64,000 nt of DNA from Burkholderia arboris. GTDB lineage: Bacteria > Pseudomonadota > Gammaproteobacteria > Burkholderiales > Burkholderiaceae. The notes beneath the pieces were generated by a model. It saw nothing but the letters and a program-made list of their open reading frames with translations. It searched no databases and was not told the origin of the DNA. The position numbers and the translations under genes are program-made. Shown piece by piece: positions 37,341 to 48,586 of the stretch (its first letter is position 1; each line of letters begins with the position of its first letter). Where the stretch lies: assembly GCF_902499125.1 (NCBI RefSeq), contig NZ_CABVPX010000016.1:117166-181165 (forward strand), written 5' to 3'.

Positions 37341-38231
37341 ATGAACCTGTCGCTTTATTTCGTCACCGTGCTGATCTGGGGCACCACCTGGATCGCGATC
37401 AAGTGGCAGCTCGGCTCGGTGCCGCCGCCCGTGTCGATCGCGTGGCGCTTCTGGCTCGCGGCCGTCGTGCTGTTCGCGCTGCTGCGCGTGATGCGCCGGC
37501 CGGTGCGCCCGCCGCGCGAAGCGTGGCGTTTTCTCGTCGCGCAGGGCTTCGCGCTGTTCTGCCTGAACTTCCTGTGCTTCTACTATGCGGAGCAGGTCGT
37601 GCCGAGCGGGCTCGTCGCGGTGATCTTCTCGACCGCGCCGTTGTTGAACTCGATCAACGGCAGGCTGTTCATGGGGCGCCCGCTGCGGCCGTCGGCGATC
37701 GCCGGCGCGCTGCTCGGGCTGACCGGCATCGCGTGCCTGTTCTGGCAGCAAATGGCCGGCCATCTCGACGACCATGCGACCTGGATGGGGCTTGCGATCG
37801 CGTTCGCGGGCACGATGTGCTTCTCGATCGGCAACCTGCTGTCGAGCCGGATGCAGTCGATGGGGCTGCACCCGCTCGTGACCAACGGCTGGGCGATGCT
37901 GATCGGCGCGGCGATCCTGACCGTCGGCAGCGTGGCGGCCGGGATGCCGTTCACGCTCGACACGAGCCCGCGCTATCTCGGCGCGCTCGTGTATCTGGCC
38001 GTGCCGGGTTCGGTGATCGGTTTCACCGCGTACCTGACGCTCGTCGGCCGGATCGGGCCGGAGCGCGCCGCGTACTGCACGGTGTTGTTCCCGATCGTCG
38101 CGCTGGCCGTGTCGACGGTGTTCGAGGGCTACCAGTGGTCGCCGCTCGCGGTGGTCGGGCTGCTGCTCGTGGTGGCCGGCAACCTCGTCGCGTTCGACCT
38201 GACGCGCCGGCTGTTTCTGCGGACGGCCTGA
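37341..38231 (+). CDS. EamA/RhaT drug-metabolite transporter
   Basis: A 296-residue inner-membrane protein with two EamA repeats of five helices each, starting MNLSLYFVTVLIWGTTWIAIK, the standard N-terminus. Probably an exporter of amino acids or metabolites. Divergent from the AraC regulator; ends at a strong terminator. Confidence 0.85.
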   Translation: MNLSLYFVTVLIWGTTWIAIKWQLGSVPPPVSIAWRFWLAAVVLFALLRVMRRPVRPPREAWRFLVAQGFALFCLNFLCFYYAEQVVPSGLVAVIFSTAPLLNSINGRLFMGRPLRPSAIAGALLGLTGIACLFWQQMAGHLDDHATWMGLAIAFAGTMCFSIGNLLSSRMQSMGLHPLVTNGWAMLIGAAILTVGSVAAGMPFTLDTSPRYLGALVYLAVPGSVIGFTAYLTLVGRIGPERAAYCTVLFPIVALAVSTVFEGYQWSPLAVVGLLLVVAGNLVAFDLTRRLFLRTA

Positions 38232-38265
38232 TTGACGCTCGCGTCCGCCGGACCGGCCAACGGAT

Positions 38266-38299
38266 AAAAAAACGCCCGCGCGATGCGGGCGTTTTTTTT
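38266..38299. terminator. Strong bidirectional terminator
   Basis: A 9-bp stem AACGCCCGC / GCGGGCGTT with a run of A before it and eight T after it. It separates the EamA gene from the convergent MFS gene. Confidence 0.9.
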
Positions 38300-38350
38300 G
38301 GGGGGGCGGCGCGATGTGCGCGACCGGCTGCGATGCGACGCGCAGCGTGG

Positions 38351-39565
38351 TCAGGCCGCCGCGCCCGTCCCGGCCACGCGCGCCTGCCGCTGGTACAGCA
38401 CCATCGACAATGCGACGCCCGCGGCGGCGGCCACCGCCGCGAACAGGAACACCTGCGGATAGCCGAACGCGCCCGCAACATAGCCGGCGAGCGGGCCGGT
38501 GATGCCGAGCGACAGGTCGAGGAACACCGAATACGCGGACAGCGCCGCGCCGCGGCTCGCGGGCGGCACGAGCGCGACGGCCTCGACGCCGAGCGCCGGG
38601 AAGATCAGCGCGAAGCCGAAGCCCGTCAGTGCGGCACCGACGAGCGCGATGTGCGGCACCGGCGCGAGCCACAGCAGGAGCAGGCCCGAACATTCGAATG
38701 CGAACGACACGATCGCGACGCGGAAGCCGCCGTAGGTCTTGATCGTGTTCGCGAACAGCAGGCGCGCGCCGATGAACAGCGTGCCGAACACGGTCAGCGA
38801 CAGTGCGGCGTTCGGCCAGTGGCGCGCCGCGTAGTACAGCGTGACGAAGGTCGCGATCGAGCCGAAACCGGCCGAACCGAGCGCGAGGCCGAGGCCGTGC
38901 GGCAGCACGCGCGTGAACACGCTCGCGTATGACATCCGTTCGCCGTGCACGAGCGGCACCGAAGCGATCAGCCGTGCAAGGTAGAAGCCGAGCGCGGCCA
39001 GCGCGATCACGATCACGCCGATCAGCGCCGGGTTCAGCGTATTCGCGATCGCGACGCCGACCGGTGCGCCGAGCGCGAGCGCGCCGTAGGTCGCGATGCC
39101 GTTCCACGAGATCACCTTCGCGTTGTGTGCGACGCCGACGCGGCCGATGCCCCACAGGATCGCGCCGGTACCGCACAGGCTTTCGCCGACGCCGAGCACG
39201 AGACGGCTCGCGACCAGCAGCACGAGGCTCGCGGCCGGCCAGTGCGCGAGCAGCAGCGCGACGAGCAGCAGCACCCCCGACGCGCCGCAGCCGATCAGCC
39301 CGCGCAGCACCGTCTGCTTCGGGCCGAGCGTATCGGCGAGGCGCCCGGCGAGCGGCCGCGACGCGAGCGTCGCGAAGTACTGGACGCTGATCGCGCCGCC
39401 CGCGACGATCGCGGAAAAGCCCAGGTCGTCATGGACGAAGCCCGGCAGCACCGCGAGCGGCAGGCCGATGGTCAGGTAGCAGATGAACGTGAAGCAGACG
39501 ACGGACACGATTTGCAGCGTGACCGCGAACCCGCTGCGCGGCGGTGTGGCGGAATCGGTGGACAT
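38351..39565 (-). CDS. MFS transporter, YhhS-like
   Basis: A 404-residue 12-helix protein; [36 protein letters not shown] and [22 protein letters not shown] match the YhhS/YfcJ group of MFS transporters. Substrate unknown. The start at 39565 is used because an upstream in-frame extension of 30 residues is polar. Divergent from the xanthine dehydrogenase genes. Confidence 0.8.
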   Translation of the reverse strand: MSTDSATPPRSGFAVTLQIVSVVCFTFICYLTIGLPLAVLPGFVHDDLGFSAIVAGGAISVQYFATLASRPLAGRLADTLGPKQTVLRGLIGCGASGVLLLVALLLAHWPAASLVLLVASRLVLGVGESLCGTGAILWGIGRVGVAHNAKVISWNGIATYGALALGAPVGVAIANTLNPALIGVIVIALAALGFYLARLIASVPLVHGERMSYASVFTRVLPHGLGLALGSAGFGSIATFVTLYYAARHWPNAALSLTVFGTLFIGARLLFANTIKTYGGFRVAIVSFAFECSGLLLLWLAPVPHIALVGAALTGFGFALIFPALGVEAVALVPPASRGAALSAYSVFLDLSLGITGPLAGYVAGAFGYPQVFLFAAVAAAAGVALSMVLYQRQARVAGTGAAA

Positions 39566-39902
39566 GGGGTCGGAACGAATGAACGAAACGGACGGAAGAC
39601 GGCGAAAAAGGGAATCGGGATTTTCCCATGGAACCGGTTTTCCCGCAGGTACCATTTAGTTAATCGCGACCTTTTTTCGATGATGGCGGACGGCTGCGGG
39701 TGCGTCGGGAACGGCCGCAGCGCACCGTGTGGAAAGGGCGCCGGGCGGGCCCGGCGCTCATATCGCGGCAGTTATATGGGCCCCATGCGTGATGGGCTAT
39801 GGGTTGCGGAATTTGATGGTGATAGCGTGCAAACTGTCAGAAAAACGTCGGTCAGGCGCTCCGCGCAGGCCGCCTTGCCCCCATTTGAAGAATCATCGAG
39901 AC
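39566..39902. other. Divergent promoter region of the YhhS-like MFS and xdhA genes
   Basis: A 337-nt gap with an AT-richer stretch at 39640-39690. It should carry both promoters. No clean palindrome or known element was recognised, and no gene is convincing. Confidence 0.5.
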
Positions 39903-41447
<1,545 letters not shown>

Positions 41448-41465
41448 AGACGGAGAACACCGAAC

Positions 41466-43826
41466 ATGAACCAGCAAGCAGAACCGTTCCTGAGCACCCT
41501 CGACCCGCAGGCCGACGCCGCGCAGGTCCACGTGTCGCGCGCGCACGAATCCGCGCACCTGCACGTCAGCGGGCGTGCGACCTACACCGACGACATTCCG
41601 GTCGTCGCGGGCACGCTGCACGCCGCGCTCGGCCTGTCGGCGAAGCCGCACGCGAAGATCGTGTCGATGAACTTCGACGCGGTGCGCGCGACGCCGGGCG
41701 TAGTCGCCGTGTTCACGGCCGACGACATCCCGGGCGTCAACGATTGCGGCCCGATCATCCACGACGACCCGGTGCTCGCGAAGGGCATCGTGCAGTTCGT
41801 CGGCCAGCCGATGTTCATCGTCGTCGCGACGTCGCATGAAACCGCGCGGCTCGCCGCGCGCCGCGCGCAGGTCGACTACGAGGAACTGCCGGCGATCCTG
41901 ACCGCGCAGGAAGCGCGCGCAGCCGAAACCTATGTGATCCCGCCGCTGAAGCTCGCGCGCGGCGACGCGGCCGCGCGGCTTGCCGTCGCGCCGCACCGCG
42001 AGTCGGGCGAGATGCTGCTCGGCGGCCAGGAGCAGTTCTACCTGGAAGGGCAGATCGCTTACGCGGTGCCGAAGGACGACGACGGGATGCACGTGTACTG
42101 CTCGACGCAGCACCCGAGCGAAATGCAGCACCTCGTCGCGCACGTGCTCGGCGTCGCGTCGCACAACGTGCTCGTCGAGTGCCGCCGGATGGGCGGCGGG
42201 TTCGGCGGCAAGGAATCGCAGTCGGGCCTGTTCGCGTGCTGCGCGGCGCTCGCCGCGTGGAAGCTGCTGTGCCCGGTGAAGCTGCGTCCGGACCGCGACG
42301 ACGACATGATGATCACCGGCAAGCGGCACGATTTCCATTACCGCTTCGACGTCGGCTACGACGACGACGGCCGCATCGACGGCGTGGCGCTTGACATGAC
42401 GTCGCGCTGCGGCTTCTCGGCCGATCTGTCGGGCCCGGTGATGACGCGTGCGGTGTGCCACTTCGACAACGCGTACTGGCTCGGCGACGTCGACATTGCC
42501 GGCTATTGCGGCAAGACCAACACGCAGTCGAACACCGCGTTCCGCGGCTTCGGCGGCCCGCAGGGCGCGTTCGCGATCGAGTACATCCTCGACGACGTCG
42601 CACGTTCGCTGGACCGCGATCCGCTCGACGTCCGCTACGCGAACCTGTACGGCAAGACCGAACGCAACGTGACGCCGTACGGGCAGACCGTCGAGGACAA
42701 CGTGCTGCAGGAATTGCTCGGCGAACTCGAGGCGACGAGCGACTACCGCGCCCGGCGCGCGGGCGTGCGCGAATTCAACGCGCGCAACACGGTGCTGAAG
42801 AAGGGCATCGCGATCACGCCGGTGAAGTTCGGCATTGCGTTCAACGTCACGCACTTCAACCAGGCCGGCGCGCTGGTGCACATCTACACCGACGGTTCGG
42901 TGCTCGTGAACCACGGCGGCACCGAGATGGGGCAGGGGCTCAACACGAAGGTCGCGCAGGTCGTCGCGCACGAGCTCGGCATCCGCTTCGGCCGGATCCG
43001 CGTGACGGCGACCGACACGAGCAAGGTCGCGAACACGTCCGCGACGGCGGCGTCGACGGGCTCGGACCTGAACGGCAAGGCCGCGCAGGATGCGGCGCGC
43101 CAGTTGCGCGAGCGGCTCGCGGTGTTCGCGGCGAAGCAGTTCGGCGACGGCAAGGTCGATGCGGCCGATGTGAAGTTCGGCAACGACTTCGTGTCGGTCG
43201 CCGGCCACAACGTGCCGTTCGGCGAAGTGATCGCGAAGGCGTACCTCGCGCGCGTGCAGCTGTGGTCCGACGGTTTCTACGCGACGCCGAAGCTGTACTG
43301 GGATCAGTCGAAGCTGCAGGGCCGGCCGTTCTACTACTACTCGTACGGCGCGGCCGTGTCGGAAGTCGTGATCGACACGCTGACGGGCGAGATGCGCACG
43401 CTGCGCGTCGATGCGCTGCACGACGTGGGCGCGTCGCTGAACCCGGCGCTCGACGTCGGCCAGGTCGAAGGCGCGTTCATCCAGGGGATGGGCTGGCTGA
43501 CGACCGAGGAGCTGTGGTGGAACAAGGGCGGCAAGCTGATGACGCACGCGCCGTCGACGTACAAGATCCCGACGGTGAACGACACGCCGCCCGAGTTCAA
43601 CGTGCTGCTGTTCAAGAACCGCAACGTCGAGGACAGCATCCACCGTTCGAAGGCCGTCGGCGAGCCGCCGCTGCTGCTGCCGTTCTCGGTGTTCTTCGCG
43701 GTGCGCGACGCGGTGGCCGCGGTCGGCGACTACCAGGTGAACCCGCCGCTCGACGCGCCGGCCACCGGCGAGTCGATCCTGCGCGCGATCAGCGCGGTGC
43801 GCGCAGCACGCGCAACGGCAGGCTGA
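41466..43826 (+). CDS. xdhB: Xanthine dehydrogenase large subunit (molybdopterin)
   Basis: A 786-residue molybdenum subunit. The N-terminal a/b hammerhead domain (about residues 35-145; GRATYTDDIPVVAGTLHAALGLS) is followed by Moco-binding regions RMGGGFGGKE, TAFRGFGGPQG and GTEMGQGLNTKV. The active-site Glu of the family lies near the end, in KAVGEPPLLL. It hydroxylates hypoxanthine and xanthine to urate. Confidence 0.96.
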   Translation: MNQQAEPFLSTLDPQADAAQVHVSRAHESAHLHVSGRATYTDDIPVVAGTLHAALGLSAKPHAKIVSMNFDAVRATPGVVAVFTADDIPGVNDCGPIIHDDPVLAKGIVQFVGQPMFIVVATSHETARLAARRAQVDYEELPAILTAQEARAAETYVIPPLKLARGDAAARLAVAPHRESGEMLLGGQEQFYLEGQIAYAVPKDDDGMHVYCSTQHPSEMQHLVAHVLGVASHNVLVECRRMGGGFGGKESQSGLFACCAALAAWKLLCPVKLRPDRDDDMMITGKRHDFHYRFDVGYDDDGRIDGVALDMTSRCGFSADLSGPVMTRAVCHFDNAYWLGDVDIAGYCGKTNTQSNTAFRGFGGPQGAFAIEYILDDVARSLDRDPLDVRYANLYGKTERNVTPYGQTVEDNVLQELLGELEATSDYRARRAGVREFNARNTVLKKGIAITPVKFGIAFNVTHFNQAGALVHIYTDGSVLVNHGGTEMGQGLNTKVAQVVAHELGIRFGRIRVTATDTSKVANTSATAASTGSDLNGKAAQDAARQLRERLAVFAAKQFGDGKVDAADVKFGNDFVSVAGHNVPFGEVIAKAYLARVQLWSDGFYATPKLYWDQSKLQGRPFYYYSYGAAVSEVVIDTLTGEMRTLRVDALHDVGASLNPALDVGQVEGAFIQGMGWLTTEELWWNKGGKLMTHAPSTYKIPTVNDTPPEFNVLLFKNRNVEDSIHRSKAVGEPPLLLPFSVFFAVRDAVAAVGDYQVNPPLDAPATGESILRAISAVRAARATAG

Positions 43827-43827
43827 G

Positions 43828-44445
43828 ATGAACGGCCCCGCACGCTCGCTTCGCACTGCGCCGATCCCCGCGTTCGCGCAGGGCACCGGCCAGCGCAACC
43901 GCGCGACCGGTGCGCCCGCGCCGATGCACATCGTGCTGTTCGGCGCCGGGCACGTCGGTCACGCGCTCGTCACGCTGCTCGGCGCGCTGCCGTGCGTCGT
44001 GCAGTGGGTCGATACGCGCGACGAGCTGTTCCCGGACGAATGTCCGCCGAACGTGCAGCCGGAGCCGACCGACACGCCGGAGGCGGTCGTCGACGCGGCG
44101 CCGCCCGGCGCGTACTTCCTCGTGATGACGCACAACCACGCGCTCGACTTCTCGCTCGCCGCGCAGATCATGCGGCGGCGCGATTACGCGTATTTCGGGA
44201 TGATCGGCTCGCGCACCAAGCGCGTGAAGTTCGAGCGCCGGCTCGCCGCGCGCGGCGTCGATCCGGCGCGGCTCGTGGAGATGGTGTGCCCGATCGGCGT
44301 CGCGGGCATCGTCGACAAGGCGCCGGGCGCGATCGCGGTGGCCGTGTGCGCGGAGCTGCTGCAGGCGCGCTCGGGCATGCCGGTGGCCGATGCGAAGGCG
44401 GTGGCGGCCGGGCGCGCACGCGACGAGGTGTCCTGCTCGCGGTAA
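43828..44445 (+). CDS. xdhC: XdhC-type molybdenum cofactor maturation factor, N-terminally short
   Basis: A 205-residue product whose residues 33-205 match the C-terminal Rossmann domain of XdhC (IVLFGAGHVGHALVTLLG, YFGMIGSRTKRVKFERRL, CPIGVAGI). XdhC inserts sulfurated Moco into XdhB. Known XdhC proteins also have an N-terminal XdhC/CoxI domain of about 100 residues with a GGG and a CCGG motif; here only about 33 unrelated residues precede the Rossmann fold, and 2 nt after xdhB leaves no room. So the gene is truncated or has lost that domain; it may still work, or the second domain may be elsewhere. Confidence 0.75.
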   Translation: MNGPARSLRTAPIPAFAQGTGQRNRATGAPAPMHIVLFGAGHVGHALVTLLGALPCVVQWVDTRDELFPDECPPNVQPEPTDTPEAVVDAAPPGAYFLVMTHNHALDFSLAAQIMRRRDYAYFGMIGSRTKRVKFERRLAARGVDPARLVEMVCPIGVAGIVDKAPGAIAVAVCAELLQARSGMPVADAKAVAAGRARDEVSCSR

Positions 44446-44538
44446 CGCCGCGCGGCCGGCGCACGGCCACGCGATTTTGCATACACTGCACGACAACGCG
44501 CGGCATCGGGCCGCGCGTCACCTCACCGTGCACGCACC

Positions 44539-44940
44539 ATGTCCGATCACCCGATCTTTCTCGACGCGCTCGATGCGAGCCTCGTCGCCATCGAGCGCTG
44601 GCTGTCCGGCGTCGATACCGCGCCCGCGGCACTCGACGCGCTGCTCGCCGCGTTTTCTCCTGGTTTCACGATGATCCTGACCGACGGCCGCGCGGTCGAC
44701 CGTGACGGCACGCGCGCGTTGTTCGCGAAGCTCGCCGGCGCGAAGCCGGGGCTGCGCATCACGCTGTCGGAGATCCGCGTGCTCGCGGCCGACGCATCGC
44801 ATGCGGTGATCACCTATCTCGAAGCGCAGCACGCGACTTCGGGCGAACTGCCCGCGCGCCGTGCGACGGCCGTGTTCGAGCGCGACGCGGCGGGCGTCGC
44901 GCGCTGGACCCATCTGCAGGAAACCTTCTGCACGGCCTGA
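44539..44940 (+). CDS. SnoaL-like / DUF4440 protein
   Basis: A 133-residue protein that fits the cone-shaped NTF2/SnoaL fold: helical first third, then strands with FTMILTDGRAVDRDGTRALF and a final TTHLQETF-like WTHLQETFCTA. Many such proteins are called DUF4440. Catalytic role unknown. Convergent with a LysR gene. Confidence 0.7.
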   Translation: MSDHPIFLDALDASLVAIERWLSGVDTAPAALDALLAAFSPGFTMILTDGRAVDRDGTRALFAKLAGAKPGLRITLSEIRVLAADASHAVITYLEAQHATSGELPARRATAVFERDAAGVARWTHLQETFCTA

Positions 44941-44951
44941 GCGGCCGCGTC

Positions 44952-45899
44952 TCAGCGCTTGCGCGTGCGGGCGACCGTCAGCTCGTCGGACACGCTTTGC
45001 ATCAGCGCGCACAGCCACGCGATGTCGGTCGGCCGGTCGGGTTGCGGGTGCGTGAGCAGGTAGCTCTTGATGCGCGGGAACGGCACGGGCGGCGTGACGA
45101 CGACGAGCGGCAGCAGTTGCGCATAGTGCGTCGCGAAGCGGCGCGTGGTCGTGAAGATCAGGTCCGACTGCAGCAGCACCTGCGGCACGATCCCGAAGTA
45201 CGGCAGCGTCGTCACGATGCGCCGCGTGAGGCGCGCGCGTGCGAGGCCGATCTCGATCGCGTTGCGCTTGTCGCCGGTGTACGGCGTCGGCGCGACGTGC
45301 GCGGCCGACGCATAGGCTTCGCGCGTGAGCGGCACGCGCGCGAGCGGATGCGCGTCGCGCATCAGGCACACGATCGTGTCGGAGAACAGGTCCTGGCGCG
45401 CGAACTGCGGGTCGGGCTTCGGCCAGTTGCCGATCACGAGATCGAGCGCGCCCGATTCGAGCGCGCCCGCGTGGTCGAGCGCGGGATTCAGCGAATCGAT
45501 TTCCAGGTGCGCATGCGGCGCCGCGTCGCGAAAGCGCTCGATCAGCGTCGGCATGAAGAAATCGTTCAGGTAGTCGGGTGCCGCGACGCGAAACGTACGC
45601 CGCGCGGACGACGGATCGAAGTCGCCGTGCGGCGTCGCGATGAAGTCCACCTCGCGCAGCGCGCGCGCCGCGGCCTCGAGCAGCGATGCGCCGTATTCGG
45701 TCGGCACCATGCCGGATTTGCCGCGCACGAGGATCGGGTCGTTCAGCGTCTCGCGCAGCTTGCGCAGCGCGGTGCTGATCGCGGGCTGGGTCTGGTTCAG
45801 TCGCAGCGCGGCCTGCGTGACGCTGCGCTCGAGCAGCAGCGTGCGCAATACGCGCACGAGCCAGATATCGAGCGAGGCGGTACGGTCGTCGTCTTCCAT
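44952..45899 (-). CDS. LysR-family transcriptional regulator, NodD/NahR-like subgroup
   Basis: A 315-residue regulator. HTH near the start (VLRTLLLERSVTQAALRLNQTQPAISTALRKLRETLNDPILVRGKSGMVPTEYG) is of the type seen in NahR, LinR and NodD. Placed 69 nt downstream of a 2-hydroxychromene-2-carboxylate isomerase-like gene on the same strand, which suggests an aromatic or glutathione-linked inducer, but this is weak. Confidence 0.83.
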   Translation of the reverse strand: MEDDDRTASLDIWLVRVLRTLLLERSVTQAALRLNQTQPAISTALRKLRETLNDPILVRGKSGMVPTEYGASLLEAAARALREVDFIATPHGDFDPSSARRTFRVAAPDYLNDFFMPTLIERFRDAAPHAHLEIDSLNPALDHAGALESGALDLVIGNWPKPDPQFARQDLFSDTIVCLMRDAHPLARVPLTREAYASAAHVAPTPYTGDKRNAIEIGLARARLTRRIVTTLPYFGIVPQVLLQSDLIFTTTRRFATHYAQLLPLVVVTPPVPFPRIKSYLLTHPQPDRPTDIAWLCALMQSVSDELTVARTRKR

Positions 45900-45968
45900 C
45901 GGTTGGGGGGTGTTCAGGTGACGCGTAACCTTACCGCAGCCGCGCGTTGCCGTGCGTGATACCGGCCA

Positions 45969-46607
45969 TCACGCACGCCCCTTCGGCAGCGCGCTGATCC
46001 GCTTGACCTCGCGCGATTCGAGCCAGTTCGGCGTGCGCGCGCAGTACAGCACCATCGGCAGCGCGTCTTCGCCCCAGAACAGCTGCTGGTTCATCCAGAA
46101 CGTCGGCACGCCGAATACGCCGAGCGCGATCGCGTCGGCGTTGTTGCGGACCAGTTGCGCGGTGGTTTCCTCGAATTCGATCAGTTCGTCGCCGTGGCCG
46201 ACGCCGACGCGCTCGCACAGTGCCGCGAAGCCTTCCGGTGTCGACGGATCGTTGCCGTCGCGCCAGATGAAGCGGAACATTTCCAGCACGGTCGCGATGT
46301 CGGCGCGCAGCGCGATCGCGAGGCGCAGCAGCTTGTCGGAATCGAACGGGTGCGCGGGCGGCATCTTGAAGCGGATGCCGAGCTGTTCCGCGCGGAACAG
46401 CGCGTGACGGTACGTGAACACGCGTTTGGCCGGCACGTCGGCGCTCGGGCGCTGCCCCCAGTGGCGCTGCAGGTCGAGCAGCGAGACGGCGACCGGTTCG
46501 AACGGCACGTCCGGCCATTTGCCATGTTGTTCGAGCAGCAGATACGAGAACGGCGACACGAAGTCGAAGAACCAGGCAGGCTGGGCGGTATCGAGGCCGG
46601 TTGTCAT
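45969..46607 (-). CDS. 2-hydroxychromene-2-carboxylate isomerase-like, DsbA family
   Basis: A 212-residue protein of the thioredoxin-like HCCA isomerase/GST kappa group: WFFDFVSPFSYLLLEQH at the start has the serine of the family in place of a CXXC pair, and GVFGVPTFWMNQQLFWGEDAL is the cis-proline motif. Such enzymes act with glutathione on naphthalene intermediates or are general DSBA oxidoreductases. No naphthalene genes are nearby. Confidence 0.75.
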   Translation of the reverse strand: MTTGLDTAQPAWFFDFVSPFSYLLLEQHGKWPDVPFEPVAVSLLDLQRHWGQRPSADVPAKRVFTYRHALFRAEQLGIRFKMPPAHPFDSDKLLRLAIALRADIATVLEMFRFIWRDGNDPSTPEGFAALCERVGVGHGDELIEFEETTAQLVRNNADAIALGVFGVPTFWMNQQLFWGEDALPMVLYCARTPNWLESREVKRISALPKGRA

Positions 46608-46701
46608 GTCGTTCTCCAGAGGGTGGGGCGTGCGGCGCCTGGCGGCGGCCTCCATGTTACGCGGCGGCGCGCGCATGCAGCAATGATCGCGGATCGTCCG
46701 C

Positions 46702-48147
46702 TCACGCGGAACCGGGAGTCGCCCGGGGGCCTTCGCCGGCCGGCGGCGGCGCGGTCTCGGCGCGTGCCTGCGGCGGCCCGCTGGCGCCGGGCGGGCCTGC
46801 CGGCGCGTCGTGGTCGTGCGCGGTGAGCCGTTCGCGCACGAAGCCGATGTGCTCGCGCAGCACGTAGAACTGCCCGGCGTACGCCAGCGGCATCTTCATC
46901 CGGTTCACGGCTTCCTCGATGTCGTCGAGCTCGTCGAGCAGCTGAACGCGCTCCTCGGCCGTGTGCTCGCCGAGCGCGCTGCGCTCGAGCGCGATCAGCG
47001 CGCCGTACCAGCGGTAGATGCGCGAGCGCACGCGCCAGCCGTACAGTGACGGCACGAGCCGCAGCCCGGGGATCAGGACGACGACCAGCGGCACGACCAC
47101 CACCAGCAGCCGGTCGACGAGGCTCGCGACCCAGAACGGCAGCCGCCGGTACAGGAAGGTCTTGCCCGACTTGTAGTAGCGCGCCGCGTCGTCGGACAGC
47201 TGGAACCCGCGCGTGACGGGGGACGGGAATTCGCCCGCGTGTTGCAGGATCGTCGCGTGGCCGTGCACCTCGCGCGCGGCCTCGATCAGCAGGTCGGACA
47301 GCGCGGGGTGCAGCGAGTCGCGTGCGACGAGTTCGATCGTCGGCGCGACCGTGTGGATGTCGGCGGGCGGCAGGTTGTGGCCGAGATCGTAGACGCCCAT
47401 CGGCAGCGTGATCGCGGTCAGGTACGGAAAGCGCCGCGCGTAGGCCTCGGCCTGCGTGAACGAATACACGTGCACGCCCGGCGCGCGGAACAGTTTCGCC
47501 ATCACCGGGATCTGCGTCGAGTCGCCGGACAGGAAGGCCGCGTCGATCTTGCCGTCGAGCAGCGCGGTCGCGGCGTCTTCGCCGGCCGTCGGCAGCAGCT
47601 CGGTCGAGCCGCCCGGCACGATGCCGTTCATCTTCAGCAGCGCGAGGCTCAGCTCGCGCGCGCCGCTGCCTTCCACGCCGAGCGCGAGCCGCTTGCCCTT
47701 GAAGTCGGACAGGCGCGCGACGACCGGGCCGCGGTACATGATCGCGAGCGGCACGTAGCCGATGCTGCCGAGCGAGACGAGGTGCTCGTCGCGCTCTTTC
47801 GGGCCGATGCCGCTCTGCACGAAGCCGACGTCGACCGGCGCGTTCGGGTTCGACAGCCGCGCGAGGTTCTGCGCGGACCCTTCCGACGACTGGACGTCGA
47901 GCGTGACGCCGTTCTTCGCGAGGATCGCCTTGTATTTCTGCGCGGCGTTCCAGTAGGTGCTGCCGGGCGGCCCGGACGAAATCACCAGCGTGGACGGCGG
48001 TGCCGGCTGGATCAGCTTGACCGCGAGCCAGACGGCGGCGCCGGCGAGCAGCACGGTCGGGCCGATCGACAGCGCGAGGTCGCGCCACGACACCGCGACG
48101 AAGCGGGCGAGGATGCGGCGGGGCGGGCGAGGGCGGGCAGGCTTCAT
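46702..48147 (-). CDS. TAXI-type TRAP solute-binding protein, membrane-anchored, without permease
   Basis: A 481-residue protein with an N-terminal membrane helix (about residues 24-46), a TAXI substrate-binding domain (about 52-325; VISSGPPGSTYWNAAQKYKAIL, VDVGFVQSGI, DFKGKRLALGVEGSGAREL), a second helix (about 345-367, LLVVVVPLVVVLIPGL), then a coiled segment LLDELDDIEEAVNRMK. No TRAP permease gene (4TM or 12TM) lies in the window. It may be a receptor or sensor instead of part of an uptake system. Its 3' tail is proline-rich. Confidence 0.75.
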   Translation of the reverse strand: MKPARPRPPRRILARFVAVSWRDLALSIGPTVLLAGAAVWLAVKLIQPAPPSTLVISSGPPGSTYWNAAQKYKAILAKNGVTLDVQSSEGSAQNLARLSNPNAPVDVGFVQSGIGPKERDEHLVSLGSIGYVPLAIMYRGPVVARLSDFKGKRLALGVEGSGARELSLALLKMNGIVPGGSTELLPTAGEDAATALLDGKIDAAFLSGDSTQIPVMAKLFRAPGVHVYSFTQAEAYARRFPYLTAITLPMGVYDLGHNLPPADIHTVAPTIELVARDSLHPALSDLLIEAAREVHGHATILQHAGEFPSPVTRGFQLSDDAARYYKSGKTFLYRRLPFWVASLVDRLLVVVVPLVVVLIPGLRLVPSLYGWRVRSRIYRWYGALIALERSALGEHTAEERVQLLDELDDIEEAVNRMKMPLAYAGQFYVLREHIGFVRERLTAHDHDAPAGPPGASGPPQARAETAPPPAGEGPRATPGSA

Positions 48148-48586
48148 GGGGTCGGCGGATGACGCTGGCGTGACGCATCGATGACGGTCGGGCGGTTGTC
48201 ACGGGCGATGCGGATTCTCGCGGCGATGGTACCCGGTTTCACCGCACGTGCGCGAGTCGGGCGGCCCGCCGCGGCGCGGCGGCGACAGCGGCGGGCGGCC
48301 CCGCGTCAAAAGCTTTGCGCTTCCGCGGGCGCTGGATTACATTGTGCGACGCAGCCGCGCCCGATTCGCGCGCGACCCGGCACGCAATGAGACCGGGCGC
48401 GTCCGGCCGGCGGCTGTCCGTCCCGGCCGGCCCGCTATCAGCGTGCGCCGACCGCCGGCCCGTGCCGCCTCTCTCGTATCGCCGTGGAAAACACCGGCTG
48501 TCCCGCCCGTTCGCGCGCGGGCCGGCTGTTTTTGGGGGTATCCGGCCGTACTGTGCACGGCCGTTCCGGAGTGATAAGGAGATAGC
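48148..48586. other. GC-rich divergent region between the TAXI and BON genes
   Basis: A 439-nt gap. It holds several GC-rich inverted repeats, including GGCCGTACTGTGCACGGCC (48543-48561), and the strong ribosome site AAGGAG 5 nt before the BON start. No gene or known RNA is recognised. Confidence 0.5.
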
